A DNA stretch of 64,000 bases from Rhynchopus sp. YZ270_cl-10 (lineage: Eukaryota > Euglenozoa > Diplonemea > Diplonemida > Diplonemidae), in the NCBI GenBank assembly GCA_964035575.1, contig OZ037910.1:1054001-1118000 (forward strand), given 5' to 3'. Both the position numbers and the translations under genes were made by a program. Below the pieces are notes generated by a model, which saw only the letters and a program-made list of their open reading frames with translations, had not been told where the DNA came from and made no database searches. This document shows, one piece after another, positions 11,252 through 20,951 of this stretch; positions within the stretch are counted from its first letter, which is position 1, and each line of letters starts with the position of its first letter.

Positions 11252-11318
11252 GTATTATTAGGGGTTTCGAAACTCTAATCTAATATTGAAAAAGAGAGAG
11301 AAAAAAAAATTTTTGTGA

Positions 11319-11392
11319 CAGTGGAGATTGCACAAAACTGTGGCAACACAAACCGAGGCAAATACACTACAACAATTTATCAAAAATGATAT
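11319..11392 (+). repeat. R1-related short repeat
   Basis: Begins ACAGTGGAGATTGCACAAAA and ends ACAACAATTTATCAAAA. The closest relative is at 36055-36129. It shares the GTGGAG start and the CAACAA region before the A-rich end with the R1 family. Confidence 0.6.
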
Positions 11393-11737
11393 TGAATACC
11401 ATCTACAAACACCAAAACCACCACAGCAAAAACTGAAAGACATGCAGAAAAAATCTGCCAAGAAATGATGACCCTTATTTCGACCGTTCCATCACAAAAA
11501 AACACAAAAGGGGGAAAACACTTTTCATGGGATTCGGGGTGGGGGGTGGGTTGGGGGTATTGGGGCAGTAGGTCGGGTAGCACAGCAGTTCTGTACTCCC
11601 ACTTATCATATCAAGGATCGAGCCGAGAGGACAACTTTTTTGTCAGGAATTATTTTTGGAGCTTCGTTGATCAAAAGAAAACAACAACAAAAAAAAAAGC
11701 GCTTTATTTTTATTCATCCTTTATCAATCCGTATCAG

Positions 11738-11868
11738 ATGAAAACCACGAAAATGGATGTAGGAGGCCTGCATGGTTGGGGGGTGTCTACCCCCCGGTGT
11801 ACACCGGTCATTGTACCAAAGGTGCACTGTTCACGAGAGGGATTTTGTATTTCAAGTCAATTTTTTTT
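11738..11868 (+). repeat. R2 repeat (ACCACGAAATGGAT ... TTTCAAGTCAA)
   Basis: Starts directly after a CAG at 11735-11737. It contains a hairpin made of GGGGGGT and ACCCCCC arms around GTCT, then the palindrome CCGGTGTACACCGG, and ends GTATTTCAAGTCAA followed by a T-run. One of the most complete copies. Confidence 0.75.
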
Positions 11869-12052
11869 TTCCAATAATTCTGCTAATGTACAGAGCCACA
11901 CAAAGAGTGGTCCTAACTGATTGGTAGTCACACTCTTTTTTTTGTATTGGAACATACCCTCCCCATCATCCTCTTCCTTGGTATTCCTCAAATTATTTGG
12001 CCCTCTTTTTCAACACTCACCCTAAAGAAGGAAGTCATTTTGAGATTGTAAG

Positions 12053-14095
12053 ATGGCGCTGGATTTAAGAGAGACGACGCAGTTGGTGTCCATTTTGCAG
12101 ATGGAAAAAAAACCGTTTCAGAGTATATTGGAGGCGCTGAAGGGGATTGTGCGGCCGGAGAGTGGGGGTGGTGGGCGGGTGTGTCTGGCGCTAAGCTGTA
12201 TGGTCCACGACAACTACTATCACTCGCCCGACGCGTCGTGCACGTCTGAGCTGCTCATCACCGCGTTCATCCTCCACAGCCTTAGCATAGTACCACGTGG
12301 CGCGCGCGCACCACCGAACACGAAAAGTGCGTTATTCTACCTTCTCCAGCACATTGAGCAGGTCATTCGGGAAAAGGAAAAACAGGTATGCATGATCTAC
12401 TGAGAAGTGAGAGGGGAGGGTTTTGTGATGTTCCAAAAATTTTGTTGAAAAAAAATAAAAGCCTGTCCCTATCTCAACCCGGGGCCGAAATTACCCTGGG
12501 TATCCAATGATCCCCGTTTCGTTGCCTGGCGAGTGGGCGGGGGTAGGATGTAGTCGCGTTGCTTCTTAAACCAATGAACACCAAACAGGGGGATGAGGAA
12601 GGCTTCCGGGAGAACCTCTGTCTGAAGGTGTTTGTGCTGCAGTGCCTTGCGGAGAAGCAGGAAGTGCTCGACCGCACCCCGCTAGAAGTGCTCGAGGTAT
12701 GTTACCCCCCTGGTTGGGGTGAAGAAGGGGAAAGGGTGTAGCCTCCTGCCCACGTTGAGTGTATGTTGTAATCCCTTCTGCTCTCACAGGACGACATCAA
12801 ATCGACGCTGGCCCTGCACAACCAATTGCAAGGCGACGAGTCTGTGATGGCGAACTTGAAAAACGCGCACAGTGCGTATGAACAAGAAAGCAACCTTGCA
12901 ACCGGCTTCTCTGCACGTGGTGTGACACCCCTTCTTATGCCCGGCAGCTGCGTGGACAGCGGGCCAAGAAAAGACTGCGTCTACAACCCTGGCAAGGTAT
13001 GTTCGGTTGGCTCCCCTCACCACGACCCCACTACCCCACAGGCACTTGATGTCCGTTTCGAACCACTCTGCGACCGCCCTTCCCCACCACCCCTGGGTGT
13101 TGGCGAACAGGAGGTATGTGTGCACACACCCAACGTCTGTCTACTTCACACCACACCACAGCTGAGCTGGCTGTACACTGAGGGCTACTCGACAGACCTG
13201 ATCTGGGATGCAACGATGAGCACAACCAACGACGAGTCGCTGGAGCTGAGGGATTCTGTGCACAAGGCTTTGAGGCAGACCTTGGCGAACGAGGAGCAGC
13301 AGAGTCTGAAGCAGAAGCTCACACAGGTATGCTGCTCTGCCGACACCGACGCAACCTTCCACACAACATACAGAACCCTAGTGCACTCCTGCGTGTGGGT
13401 GTGTCGCCCCTGCGTCTGCCGTCTTTGGTTGAAAGAAACGCGCCCGTCGCAGCACATTTCTTGTCAGCACTTCTCACAACAAACCTGCGGGCATCAGAGG
13501 AGTTCTTGGTGTCGTTGGTGAATATGAACACCTGCCTGGGTGTGTGCAACGTTATGGGCGACCTCGTTAAGTTGAAGGAACTCCCCGTGCACTACGCGCA
13601 GGAGTTCATCCTCAACTCGATTGCGTTTATAAAAGCCAGCGCGAAGTCGTCGTCAGATCCACGACGCGTGGCGGTTCTGTGTGCGTTCTGTTTGTTGCTT
13701 GCGCGCGACACCGACCCAACGTCGACAAAGGTATTTTCCTTTTACTTTTTCACCACATCCTCCCTGTACACTTGCTTAGCTTTGGAGGCGTGTTTCCCCA
13801 GTCTCGCCCTCATAACCACATACCTCGCAGTTTTTTTGGCGCTGTAAACTAAAAAATAGTGGAGCACACTCTAGGGTGGCTACACTAATACAACCAAGTT
13901 TTCAAAAAAAAAGATCCCCCCATATTGTATCCATAAGAGATCCCATCCTCACCATCCTCACATCCCTCATAACAGAGCAAAATCCTGCAGTCGAAGGACG
14001 TCATGAAGAACCTCACACAGCTCGCAGTCGAGCACGCATCCGTCCCCGAGGCTAGCAATCTTTTCAAAGCCCTGAAGGAACGGGAGCGGGTGTGA
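12053..14095 (+). CDS. CNOT11: CCR4-NOT complex subunit 11 (CNOT11), seven exons
   Basis: CNOT11 links CNOT10 to the CNOT1 scaffold of the cytoplasmic deadenylase. Exons are 12053-12385, 12589-12696, 12790-12996, 13042-13113, 13162-13326, 13374-13730 and 13976-14095, giving 453 residues. All six introns are phase 0, with donors GTATGC, GTATGT, GTATGT, GTATGT, GTATGC and GTATTT. Three introns are only 45, 48 and 47 bases. The C-terminal domain is diagnostic: NPSALLRVGVSPLRLPSLVE, VERNAPVAAHFL, FLVSLVNMN and the final ASNLFKALKERERV match animal CNOT11 (LVENNPLVA, VLVNMDMSL, AAGLFRLLK). The exon-5 start LSWLY fits the conserved W-L before it. The last intron carries an R1 repeat, so the insertion is tolerated by splicing. 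Confidence 0.92.
13858..13912 (+). repeat. R1 A-tailed short repeat inside the last CNOT11 intron
   Basis: AGTGGAGCACACTCTAGGG, then GGCTACACTAATACAACC and AAGTTTTC, followed by an A-run. It is oriented with the gene and lies between donor 13731 and acceptor 13975. Confidence 0.8.
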
Positions 14096-14421
14096 TCCTA
14101 CCACTCTGCCCCTGCCCCCCTCAGGGTACTGCGCAGACTTACCCACCCACTCCAACACTTCAACGTCACAAACGGGAGATCCACAGGAGGCCTGGTCAAG
14201 GGGGAGGGAGCACACTGCACCCTCACCCCCCCTTCCTCCCTGTGCACCACCCCCCCCACGCTCCCCATCTTTCCTTCTAATTGATTCCCCCCTGTAGGGT
14301 CCTCTCTCCCCCCTTTTCGGTTCCGTTCATAACGTACGCCTTTATAAAAAAAAACGGGGTGAAGGGGGGAGGTGGTTATTTAGCTGAGTGGGCTTTTGCA
14401 GCAAAAATAAAATAAAAATAA

Positions 14422-14480
14422 AGTGGAGTTCATCCTTCGGGTGTCTACACTAATACAACAAAGTTTTCAAAAAAAAAAAC
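14422..14480 (+). repeat. R1 A-tailed short repeat
   Basis: AGTGGAGTTCATCCTTCGGG, TCTACACTAATACAAC, AAGTTTTC and an A-run. The inner part differs from the 13858 copy; the ends are conserved. Confidence 0.75.
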
Positions 14481-14532
14481 CCCAAGAGACTGCCCACGAT
14501 CCGAGGTTATTACGTGAGTGACTTTAGGGACA

Positions 14533-14590
14533 TGTGGAGTTTGCATAGGGTGGCAACTACACTGTTCCAACAATTCTTCTAAAAAAAACA
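14533..14590 (+). repeat. R1-related short repeat
   Basis: TGTGGAGTTTGCATAGGGTG, CAACTACACTGTTCCAAC, then AATTCTTCT and A-rich sequence. It is intermediate between the R1 type and the 36055 type, which joins them into one family. Confidence 0.6.
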
Positions 14591-15011
14591 AAATTACCCT
14601 GAAAAAGCATTCATGTGTCCATCTCTCTGCGTCCCTTCCTTCTAAAGGGGGCATGTGCCAAGGGTGGCTTGGGCCATTCTTCCAAAAGTGTTGTTTTCTT
14701 AGTACGAAAAGATTGAAAATAAAAAAAGGGGTATTTTAAAAAAAAAGCAATTTGCTTTTTCCTCTTGATCTTTCTGTTTTCAGTTATTTTTTTTGGGGAT
14801 AAAAAAGACCATTTTTGAGCTTTTTTAAATTAAGACATTTTTTTTTTAGAAAACGGGTCGCAAACAAGCCTTCAGGGTGAAGGATTTGGGGAGAAGGGGG
14901 GGAGGCGACGACGGAAGAAAATCCAACAAACAAAAAAAATAAAACAAACAAAATGGCAAAGGTTTCTTTGCGAAATGACAACGGAAAAAAAAAATAGCAC
15001 TCTTTTGTTAG

Positions 15012-15080
15012 ATGCCCACCACGAAATGGATGTATAACTACATGGGTTGGGGTTCACCCGATGCATCCGGTCAATGAAGT
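15012..15080 (+). repeat. R2 repeat, partial
   Basis: Begins ATGCCCACCACGAAATGGAT directly after a TAG at 15009-15011. The middle, TGGGTTGGGGTTCACCC, is recognisable. The 3' half is absent or diverged. Confidence 0.55.
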
Positions 15081-15193
15081 GTGAGTGACCGTGTCTAAGA
15101 TCATCGGCAACACAACGCCTCACAGAAGCGCTACACAGTACCCCCATAAGGGAACGGTTGTTTACCACCCACACCCCCACACACAACACAACC

Positions 15194-16675
15194 ATGTCCG
15201 GTGCCGGAGCCGAGCGTCCCGCTCTGGAGCCGAAGAGTATCTTCGACTTGCCGGTCTTGCTCGAAGCGATGGGGTCTGTTGGCAAGGTATGGCGCAACTA
15301 TGACTTAATTGGTGTGGCTGAATGAGGGTGCTATTTTCTGCTATTCTGGGCATCTGGATTTTTGCGCAACTATTGACTTATTCAACTTTTCTCATTCTCC
15401 TGATCTCGGACGAAAATACAAGAGGGGGTTTAGTTACACCCATAAAACCTGCAAAACCCTTGTCAAGAACATTTGATGGTTAATATTGGTAGCTTTTTGT
15501 CTGCAACTCCCCCCTCACAGAGTGCCGACCACGCACGGACCATCCAGAAGCATGCCTTGAAGTCGAAAGGCCAACCCTGGGAGACAGTATGCAAAGGACA
15601 GGACCTGCCTAAGGCGGTCATGACGCTTCTCGACACCGAATTCGTGCGCACCACAAGCACCGTCATTGAACGTCGCGAGAGCACCGATGGGACGGTGAAG
15701 ATGGTGATCCGTCTGCAGGATGGGATGGAGGTGGAGACTGTCGTAATCCCGATGTCCCCTGGGTACTCCACTGTATGTCTGTCGAGCCAGGTGGGGTGCG
15801 CGATGGGGTGCACATTCTGTGCGACGGGGATGATGGGACTGAAGGGAAGCCTGACGGCGGGGGAGATTGTCGAGCAGTTGGTTCATGCACGCGACGCATG
15901 CCCTGAACGCAATGTGCGCAACGTTGTGTTCATGGGGATGGGCGAGCCGCTTAACAACTACGACCACGTGCTCACATCGGTACGCACCTTTACCGACCAA
16001 AAAACCTTTTCTCTCTCAAGCTCAAGCATCACCGTCAGCACCGTGGGTGTTGTTGAAGGCATCCGCAAGCTTGCCCGCGACGCACCTTGGGTGCGCCTCG
16101 CCTTCTCTCTCCACTCCCCCGATCAGGACGAACGCAAAGTCATCATCCCTTCTGCCAACCGCTATCCTCTAGGGAAGATCATAGACGCTATCGATTACTT
16201 CGCGGACAAATCCAAGTCGAAAGTCATGATTGAATTCACCGTGTTAAAGGGCACCAACGACAGTGAAGACGTCGCCGACCGTGTAGGCAAGCTTCTTGCA
16301 GGGAAGAACGTTGTTGTTAACCTGATTCCCTACAACCCAACGGAGGTAGACCAAGAGTTCCAGGTCCCCTCTGAAGAAGTTGTTGAAGCGATGTGGCAGG
16401 TTCTCGTCAAAAAGCATGGCATAAAATGTACAATCCGCCAACAGCACGGAGTCGATATTGGCGGAGCATGTGGTCAATTGGCTCTCCAACGTGAAGGTGG
16501 TAAGTTGCTTCCCGACATCGAAACGACCGCATCACCTAAAGCAGACACCCGCAAGAAATACCTCAACAAACCTCGCAAAAGCAAAGAAAGTAACTCGGTG
16601 TCACAGAATATGTACATCATCTTGGCTGTAATGATGGTTCTCATAGCTGGTGGTGTTTCTGTCTATTTGACATAA
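15194..16675 (+). CDS. RlmN-type radical SAM RNA methyltransferase with C-terminal transmembrane anchor
   Basis: RlmN enzymes methylate C2 of adenosine in 23S rRNA and some tRNAs. Exons are 15194-15286 and 15521-16675, separated by a phase-0 intron (GTATGG to CCTCACAG), giving 415 residues. The iron-sulfur motif is CAMGCTFC (C-x3-C-x2-C), preceded by LSSQVG. Other family blocks are VVFMGMGEPLNNYDHVL, ITVSTVGVV, LAFSLHSPDQDER, NLIPYNP and TIRQQHGVDIGGACGQL, where the last Cys corresponds to the catalytic Cys355 of E. coli RlmN. After the enzyme come a basic linker (KKYLNKPRKSKES) and a final hydrophobic helix of about 20 residues (MYIILAVMMVLIAGG). This makes it look tail-anchored, which is not a normal RlmN trait. 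No organelle-type presequence is evident (MSGAGAERPALEPKS). The intron contains an R8 fragment. Bacterial or organellar ancestry is likely. Confidence 0.9.
15310..15352. mobile_element. R8 MITE-like fragment in the RlmN intron
   Basis: TGGTGTGGCTGAATGAGGG and a TGCTATTTTCTGCTATTCTG segment resemble the 5' and inner parts of the R8 copies at 11185 and 28784. The right inverted repeat is missing. Confidence 0.55.
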
Positions 16676-17202
16676 AAATGACAAATCAATCTTGGGGGGT
16701 TGTGGGGGTGGAACGATGGTTTGATGCAGGGTACTTGCTTTCATCCGGATGGCTGGCATCGTACAGTGAGTCAGTCGTAGGAAGAGGTGCCTGACATCAA
16801 CCACAATTTGATATCTGTGTTAACAAACCCCCCTCCCTTGGATCGTTGCCTCCGTTGTGTGTTTCCTTCTTTTTTATTCTCAAACAAAAAGCCCCTCCAA
16901 AAAAGTTTAATCTTGGAGTGTGTACCAAATCTAGCCAAAATCTTTCAGAGAAAACCCCCCGTGAGTGCAAGAAACAAGGGAGGGGGGGAGGTGAGGGTAT
17001 GGAGGGGTGAAGGGATCAAGAATTATTTTTTTTTTATCACAAGCATTTTGAAGTATTATCACTGCGTTTATGAGATACACTGTTTTCACGAAAGCTTTTT
17101 GTATTTCAAAAGTTTCATTTGTCTTTTTGTGTGCTTTTATGGGGGGTGGGTCAGTCGGAGGTGTGCCTGGATTGGCAACTACCATTTTTTTTTTTTTTTC
17201 AG

Positions 17203-17300
17203 ATGTAAACCACGAAATGGATCTGGGACTGCATGGTTGGGGTGTCCACCCCCCTGGTAGGTCATTGAGAGGGCTTTGTATTTCAAGTCAACCCTTTTTT
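17203..17300 (+). repeat. R2 repeat
   Basis: Starts right after a 17-base T-run plus CAG (17200-17202). ATGTAAACCACGAAATGGAT, the hairpin GGGGTGTCCACCCC and the tail GTATTTCAAGTCAAC followed by T are present. A partial relative (TTCACGAAAGC, TTGTATTTCAAA) is at 17066-17125. Confidence 0.75.
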
Positions 17301-17714
17301 TTGCTGCGGTCAACGAAAAAAAAAAAAGACTCTGTAGTAGATTAGTGAGGATCAAGTGGCAAAAATGTTAGGTTAGTTTTTGTCTTCTTTTCCCCAAGCA
17401 TAGTCACTAGTCTTTCAAAAAAGGGGTGGAGGTTTGCTTTGATGTTTTCATAAAACGCTTTTTCTCTTTTTTTTGATGAAATGTGTATTCCCGTCAAATC
17501 TATCTCCCCCCCTTCCTTACCCCATTTTTTCCATTTCTTTTTGGGAAATATTTTTTTTTGTTTGATCCCTAAACCTGTACTTTCGATTCATTGAATGTAT
17601 CTGATACCCTCTGAAGTGATGGGAAAAGAAGGAATGACAAAAAAAAAAAAAAAAGGACCCTCGCGCTTTTTAGCCTACCAGAAAACTCCAAAAAGAAGAA
17701 AGAAAAGCATAAAT

Positions 17715-17849
17715 TGGTGTGGCTGAAGGGGGGGTGATTCGCACTTCTTGCGCATTTTTTTTTCTCACCCCCACACCAAAAATTTCGAGGGCTGATTCGC
17801 ACTTCTTGCGCACTTTTTTGCGCCCCTCCCCCCCTATTCAGCCACAACA
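17715..17849. mobile_element. R8 MITE-like element, longer form
   Basis: Left end TGGTGTGGCTGAAGGGGGG; right end CCCCCTATTCAGCCACAACA. Inverted pairing extends through the GGGGG/CCCCC blocks. The repeated inner motif TTCGCACTTCTTGCGCA also occurs, inverted, in the R8 relative at 43241. Confidence 0.6.
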
Positions 17850-17913
17850 TAATCATAAACCCTCAGATCTGCTGAGCGGATAAAAATTGTTGAATTTATT
17901 TATTTTTTTTTGA

Positions 17914-18921
17914 ATGGACGAATCACTTGAGACTGAGATACACCATGCTGAGGGGACTGCAGAAACAACACCAGATGCTGAAGTGCGTATATGCAACCAC
18001 TGGCTCAAAGGCTGTTGCCGATATGAAGAATCATGTAAATTCGCACACCCACCTGAACTAAAGGGAAGCAAAGTAAAGCGCGGCAGACGCGGTGCAGGCA
18101 CCATCAAGGCTGCACACACTGCAGGGGGAAAAGACCTGCGTCAGACCGCCTTTCGTAGGTTTCTCTTAGGAAACCTTGGTCTTTCTAATACAAGCCGTCT
18201 CGTGGAGGTGGCTGGGGGGAAGGGAGAGCTTGGGTTAGAACTGCTCAATTTGCACCAGATTGATGCTTGCAACGTCGAACCACGAGACTGCCAGCAACAG
18301 GGTGTTGCGAAGTTCACCCGCAAGCTTGAGTTGGGGATGTTTCACCGAAGCGCGGTTCTTGGCGGAGAACCCTCGCAAACCACAGAACAGATTGTGGCTG
18401 CGGGGGTACGTACTCAACCTTTGTATCGATGCTTCGTAAAACCGTCTCTGCTGTCTGGTGATATTGACGACGCTGTCTTAGATCAGATGACATTGTTTCA
18501 GAAGCATTTTGCGGCAGGATCCGCGGATCGGCATTCTGGTGTTTCCATACCTCATGGCAAAGTCGAGGTGGGCAGTGTCCCCACTGAGGCAGAGGTGGTG
18601 GAGGGGGTGGCTGCAGTGCGAGACGCCTTTGCCTCCAGCACACACATCGTTGCCATGCATCCTGACGAACCAACAGAGCTCATCGTCGACTACTGCCTGG
18701 CGCACAACAAAGCCTTTGCGGTCGTCCCCTGTTGTGTCTTTGCTGAGGCATTTCCAGACCGTGTCCTCAGGCGTAGTAAAGAAGGTTCCGAGGAGGAGGA
18801 GGAAGAGGTGCAAGTGAGGAGCCATGAAGACTTTGTTGCATACCTCCTCCAAAAATCGCCAGAAATAAAATCCGCGAACCTCCCAATCGCAGGGAGGTCG
18901 ACTGTTGTGTTTCGGGTCTGA
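17914..18921 (+). CDS. CCCH zinc-finger protein with SAM-methyltransferase-like domain
   Basis: 335 residues. A CCCH zinc finger is clear: C27, C35, C41 and H45 (C-x7-C-x5-C-x3-H, containing CRYEESCKFAH), a class often binding RNA. A basic linker (KVKRGRRGAG) follows. The rest resembles a class I methyltransferase fold: RLVEVAGGKGELGLELL near residues 93-110 looks like the glycine-rich SAM loop, and HPDEPTELIVDYCLAHNKAF followed by VVPCCVF looks like the catalytic-region strand of methyltransferases that have a VPCC motif. An acidic stretch (EEEEEE) lies near residue 290. Substrate is unknown; RNA is a fair guess from the zinc finger. Start is the first ATG after the T-rich leader. No introns are needed. 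Confidence 0.75.
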   Translation: MDESLETEIHHAEGTAETTPDAEVRICNHWLKGCCRYEESCKFAHPPELKGSKVKRGRRGAGTIKAAHTAGGKDLRQTAFRRFLLGNLGLSNTSRLVEVAGGKGELGLELLNLHQIDACNVEPRDCQQQGVAKFTRKLELGMFHRSAVLGGEPSQTTEQIVAAGVRTQPLYRCFVKPSLLSGDIDDAVLDQMTLFQKHFAAGSADRHSGVSIPHGKVEVGSVPTEAEVVEGVAAVRDAFASSTHIVAMHPDEPTELIVDYCLAHNKAFAVVPCCVFAEAFPDRVLRRSKEGSEEEEEEVQVRSHEDFVAYLLQKSPEIKSANLPIAGRSTVVFRV

Positions 18922-18989
18922 AAAAGAATGAACAAAAAAAACATCGGATCATGCAGGTGCAAAAAATAAAAAGTCTATACCCCTCCGTA

Positions 18990-19069
18990 GTACAAAAGGC
19001 TTCGGTTCAACGCTGAGTACATATCCTAGGGTTTGCTATGTGGGTCCTTAGGGCGATTGTCGAGAAAAA
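18990..19069 (+). repeat. R4 repeat (hairpin-bearing, A-tailed)
   Basis: TACAAAAGGCTTCGG, GCTGAGTACATATCCTAGG, CCTTAGGGCGATTGTCGAG, then A-run. This copy has a longer inner segment between the two halves of its hairpin than the others. Confidence 0.65.
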
Positions 19070-19204
19070 ATCTGAACACAAAAGCTGTTGCCACTCCCCT
19101 CACACTTCTTTTTTTTTCCAGCGTTTTTTTTTTTTTTGGTGACATCAACCTGAAATTCTCGGAATTTAACTTCTATATCACAAAATAACATTGTATCCTA
19201 CACA

Positions 19205-19216
19205 TCTCTTCTACAG
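19205..19216 (+). promoter_or_regulatory. TCTCTTCTACAG acceptor-like site before the HU-domain gene
   Basis: Pyrimidine tract and CAG, 15 bases before the ATG at 19232. Candidate trans-splice acceptor by analogy with sites before other genes here. Confidence 0.35.
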
Positions 19217-19231
19217 GCCCCTTTTTTTTCA

Positions 19232-20221
19232 ATGCCCGAACACATAGATCATGACTCATCCCGATCTAGACCCTCGAAGGTGACCATCGACACCGTCATC
19301 CGCACCATCGCAGCACGTCCAGGGTCCTCTGAGGGTGTGACGTACGAAGTGATGAAGCACGTCTGGACGACGCTATGCGACTACATAGAGACAAAGCTGC
19401 TCAACAACCGAGGTGTCGTCTTCCCAAACTTTGTCCGGGTCGTGCTCAAGCGGGTCACATCAGATTCTTTGCTATGGGGGACGCGCACAGTGTTTGTCCC
19501 GACATTAACATTTCACCAAAGCTTTGTTGAACGGTTTTTGCTTGAATCGCAAAGACAACGGGCGCCAGCGACAAAGGTGGACACCACGGTGTTGGTGAAT
19601 TATTGCAGCATTGCGACGTCGTCGGGGATGAGCAAGGACGTTGTCATCAACACCCTGAAGGATGTGACCAGGCGGATTGGGGAGATGGCGAACCGGGGCA
19701 TCCGCTTTTCCGTTGACTTCGGTTTTTGCCGGGTTCTGTTTTCCGGGAGAAAATACGTCGTTCAGTGGAACACTGCCTTCACGGAGAAGGTCGACGAGAT
19801 GGGACGTGACATCAACAACACCCACATGAAGGAATCGGTTTGGGAATCACACGATAAGTACAGCAGTGTGTCTGGGACTACACGGGTGAACGATGTGCAT
19901 GTAGACCTGCAGAAGGTGGTGCTGTTCCAAAGGTCGCAGCAGAAGAAGCCACGGCACCGCATGAGCACACCCACATCGGAGCCACCCCTTGGGATGAGTG
20001 ACAGACTCGGGACCCCAAGCCTACAGCCATCGCGTCCCTCCAGTGCATCCACCTCGCGGAGCTCAAGACATAAAGCAGCCCGTCCGCAGCCCCCCTCCCA
20101 CACCGAACCGTCACCTGTCGATGCACTGCTTCGAGAGGTACACAGCAGACCTGGCTCCGCACACTCGCGCGATTCTCTTTCATACCCACTCCGACCAAAA
20201 CGGATCACCCCAGTGTTCTGA
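19232..20221 (+). CDS. CCDC81-like HU-domain protein
   Basis: 329 residues in a single exon. It resembles the paired eukaryotic HU-like domains of animal CCDC81, a centrosome/basal-body protein. Domain 1 (about residues 35-105) has VWTTLCDYIETKLLNNRGVV and PNFVRVVLKRV; domain 2 (about 120-190) has SKDVVINTLKDVTRRIGEMA and VDFGFCRVLF, mirroring the CCDC81 'gkGv.ipglGtf' and 'GiGvL.f' patterns. The C-terminal 100 residues are Ser/Arg/Pro-rich and probably disordered. The role is inferred from the family: a structural protein of cilia or basal bodies, which implies a flagellated organism. Confidence 0.65.
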   Translation: MPEHIDHDSSRSRPSKVTIDTVIRTIAARPGSSEGVTYEVMKHVWTTLCDYIETKLLNNRGVVFPNFVRVVLKRVTSDSLLWGTRTVFVPTLTFHQSFVERFLLESQRQRAPATKVDTTVLVNYCSIATSSGMSKDVVINTLKDVTRRIGEMANRGIRFSVDFGFCRVLFSGRKYVVQWNTAFTEKVDEMGRDINNTHMKESVWESHDKYSSVSGTTRVNDVHVDLQKVVLFQRSQQKKPRHRMSTPTSEPPLGMSDRLGTPSLQPSRPSSASTSRSSRHKAARPQPPSHTEPSPVDALLREVHSRPGSAHSRDSLSYPLRPKRITPVF

Positions 20222-20825
20222 TGGGGGGGTGTGGCGTCTGAGGGTGTATCTCGGCATCTACTTCTTTTTGTTGGCCGCAGGGTGTGTCTTTCATCCGGCT
20301 GGCATCGTTGGGTCAGTCGGAGGTACATTCAATACATGGTTTTTTGGGTACATTTAGCCCTATTATACCTTCTATTTCAGAATAGTGAGTACATGAAACA
20401 ATTTTTTTGTTGGCCAAAATCAGAGAAGGTGTGTTTGGTATTCCACCAAGGTTCTCTCTGGGTGTTCTCAAATTCAATAGGGGGTAGAGGGGGGGGGGTT
20501 TTTTTTTAGGTGGCTTAGTACGAAACACTTAGGGTTTTTCTTACGTTTTCCGCATCCTTCCCCCCGCACGATAACGAAAAGCAAAGATGCGTCTGCACGG
20601 TGCACATTCATCTTTAACAATTTTTTTTCTTCTTTTTTCCCCCCAAAAAAACCTTCCCTCCACATTTTCATGTAGCGACGGAAAGGGACCCTCTTTTTCT
20701 TGGATTGTCTTTTCAAGTTTTCCGGCGGAAGCACGAAGAAGGGGGGCTTAGAGTTATGTCCTCCAAATTGCTTTCGTTTCTCGTTTCTTGGGCTTTGAAC
20801 GTCCAAGACCGTCTTTTTATCGTTC

Positions 20826-20905
20826 AAGAAAGGGTGCATTGTTGACCCTCTCAAATACTTTCAATTCTGTGAACTGAAAGTATATGAATCTAATCGTTCA
20901 GATTT
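20826..20905 (+). repeat. R9 repeat with hairpin, copy 1
   Basis: AAGAAAGGGTGCATTGTTGA, ATACTTTCAATTC, an inverted CTGAAAGTAT, then ATGAATCTAAT. The second copy is at 59462-59535. Both can form a stem from CTTTCAATTC and its complement. Confidence 0.65.
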
Positions 20906-20951
20906 GTCACGACGCTTGTGATACGCATTGTCGTCTAGATATTTTTCTTTC

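Larger units (their letters stand above)
11146..12052. other. Spacer between NOP14 and CNOT11, repeats only
   Basis: Holds an R8 mini-transposon (11185-11251), an R1-related segment (11319-11392) and an R2 copy (11738-11868). The remainder is A/T-rich. No gene is supported. Confidence 0.6.
14096..15193. other. Spacer between CNOT11 and the RlmN gene, repeats only
   Basis: Contains an R1 copy (14422-14480), an R1-related copy (14533-14590) and a partial R2 (15012-15080). The rest is low-complexity C-rich, then A/T-rich sequence. No gene is seen. Confidence 0.6.
16676..17913. other. Spacer between RlmN and the CCCH gene, repeats only
   Basis: At 16736-16800 is a short repeat (TTCATCCGG, TGGCTGGCATCGT, GTCAGTCG) related to one at 20290, also just after a stop codon. 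R2 copies follow at 17066-17125 (partial) and 17203-17300, then an R8 element at 17715-17849. No gene. Confidence 0.55.
18922..19231. other. Short spacer with an R4 repeat
   Basis: Holds the R4 copy at 18990-19069, T-runs, and TCTCTTCTACAG at 19205-19216 just before the next ATG. Confidence 0.55.

Noticed and set aside
11465-11920. Coding regions through R2 repeats (HGWGV-type peptides)
   Set aside because: Similar peptides appear wherever R2 occurs, but in different frames with stops; the conservation is at nucleotide and hairpin level.
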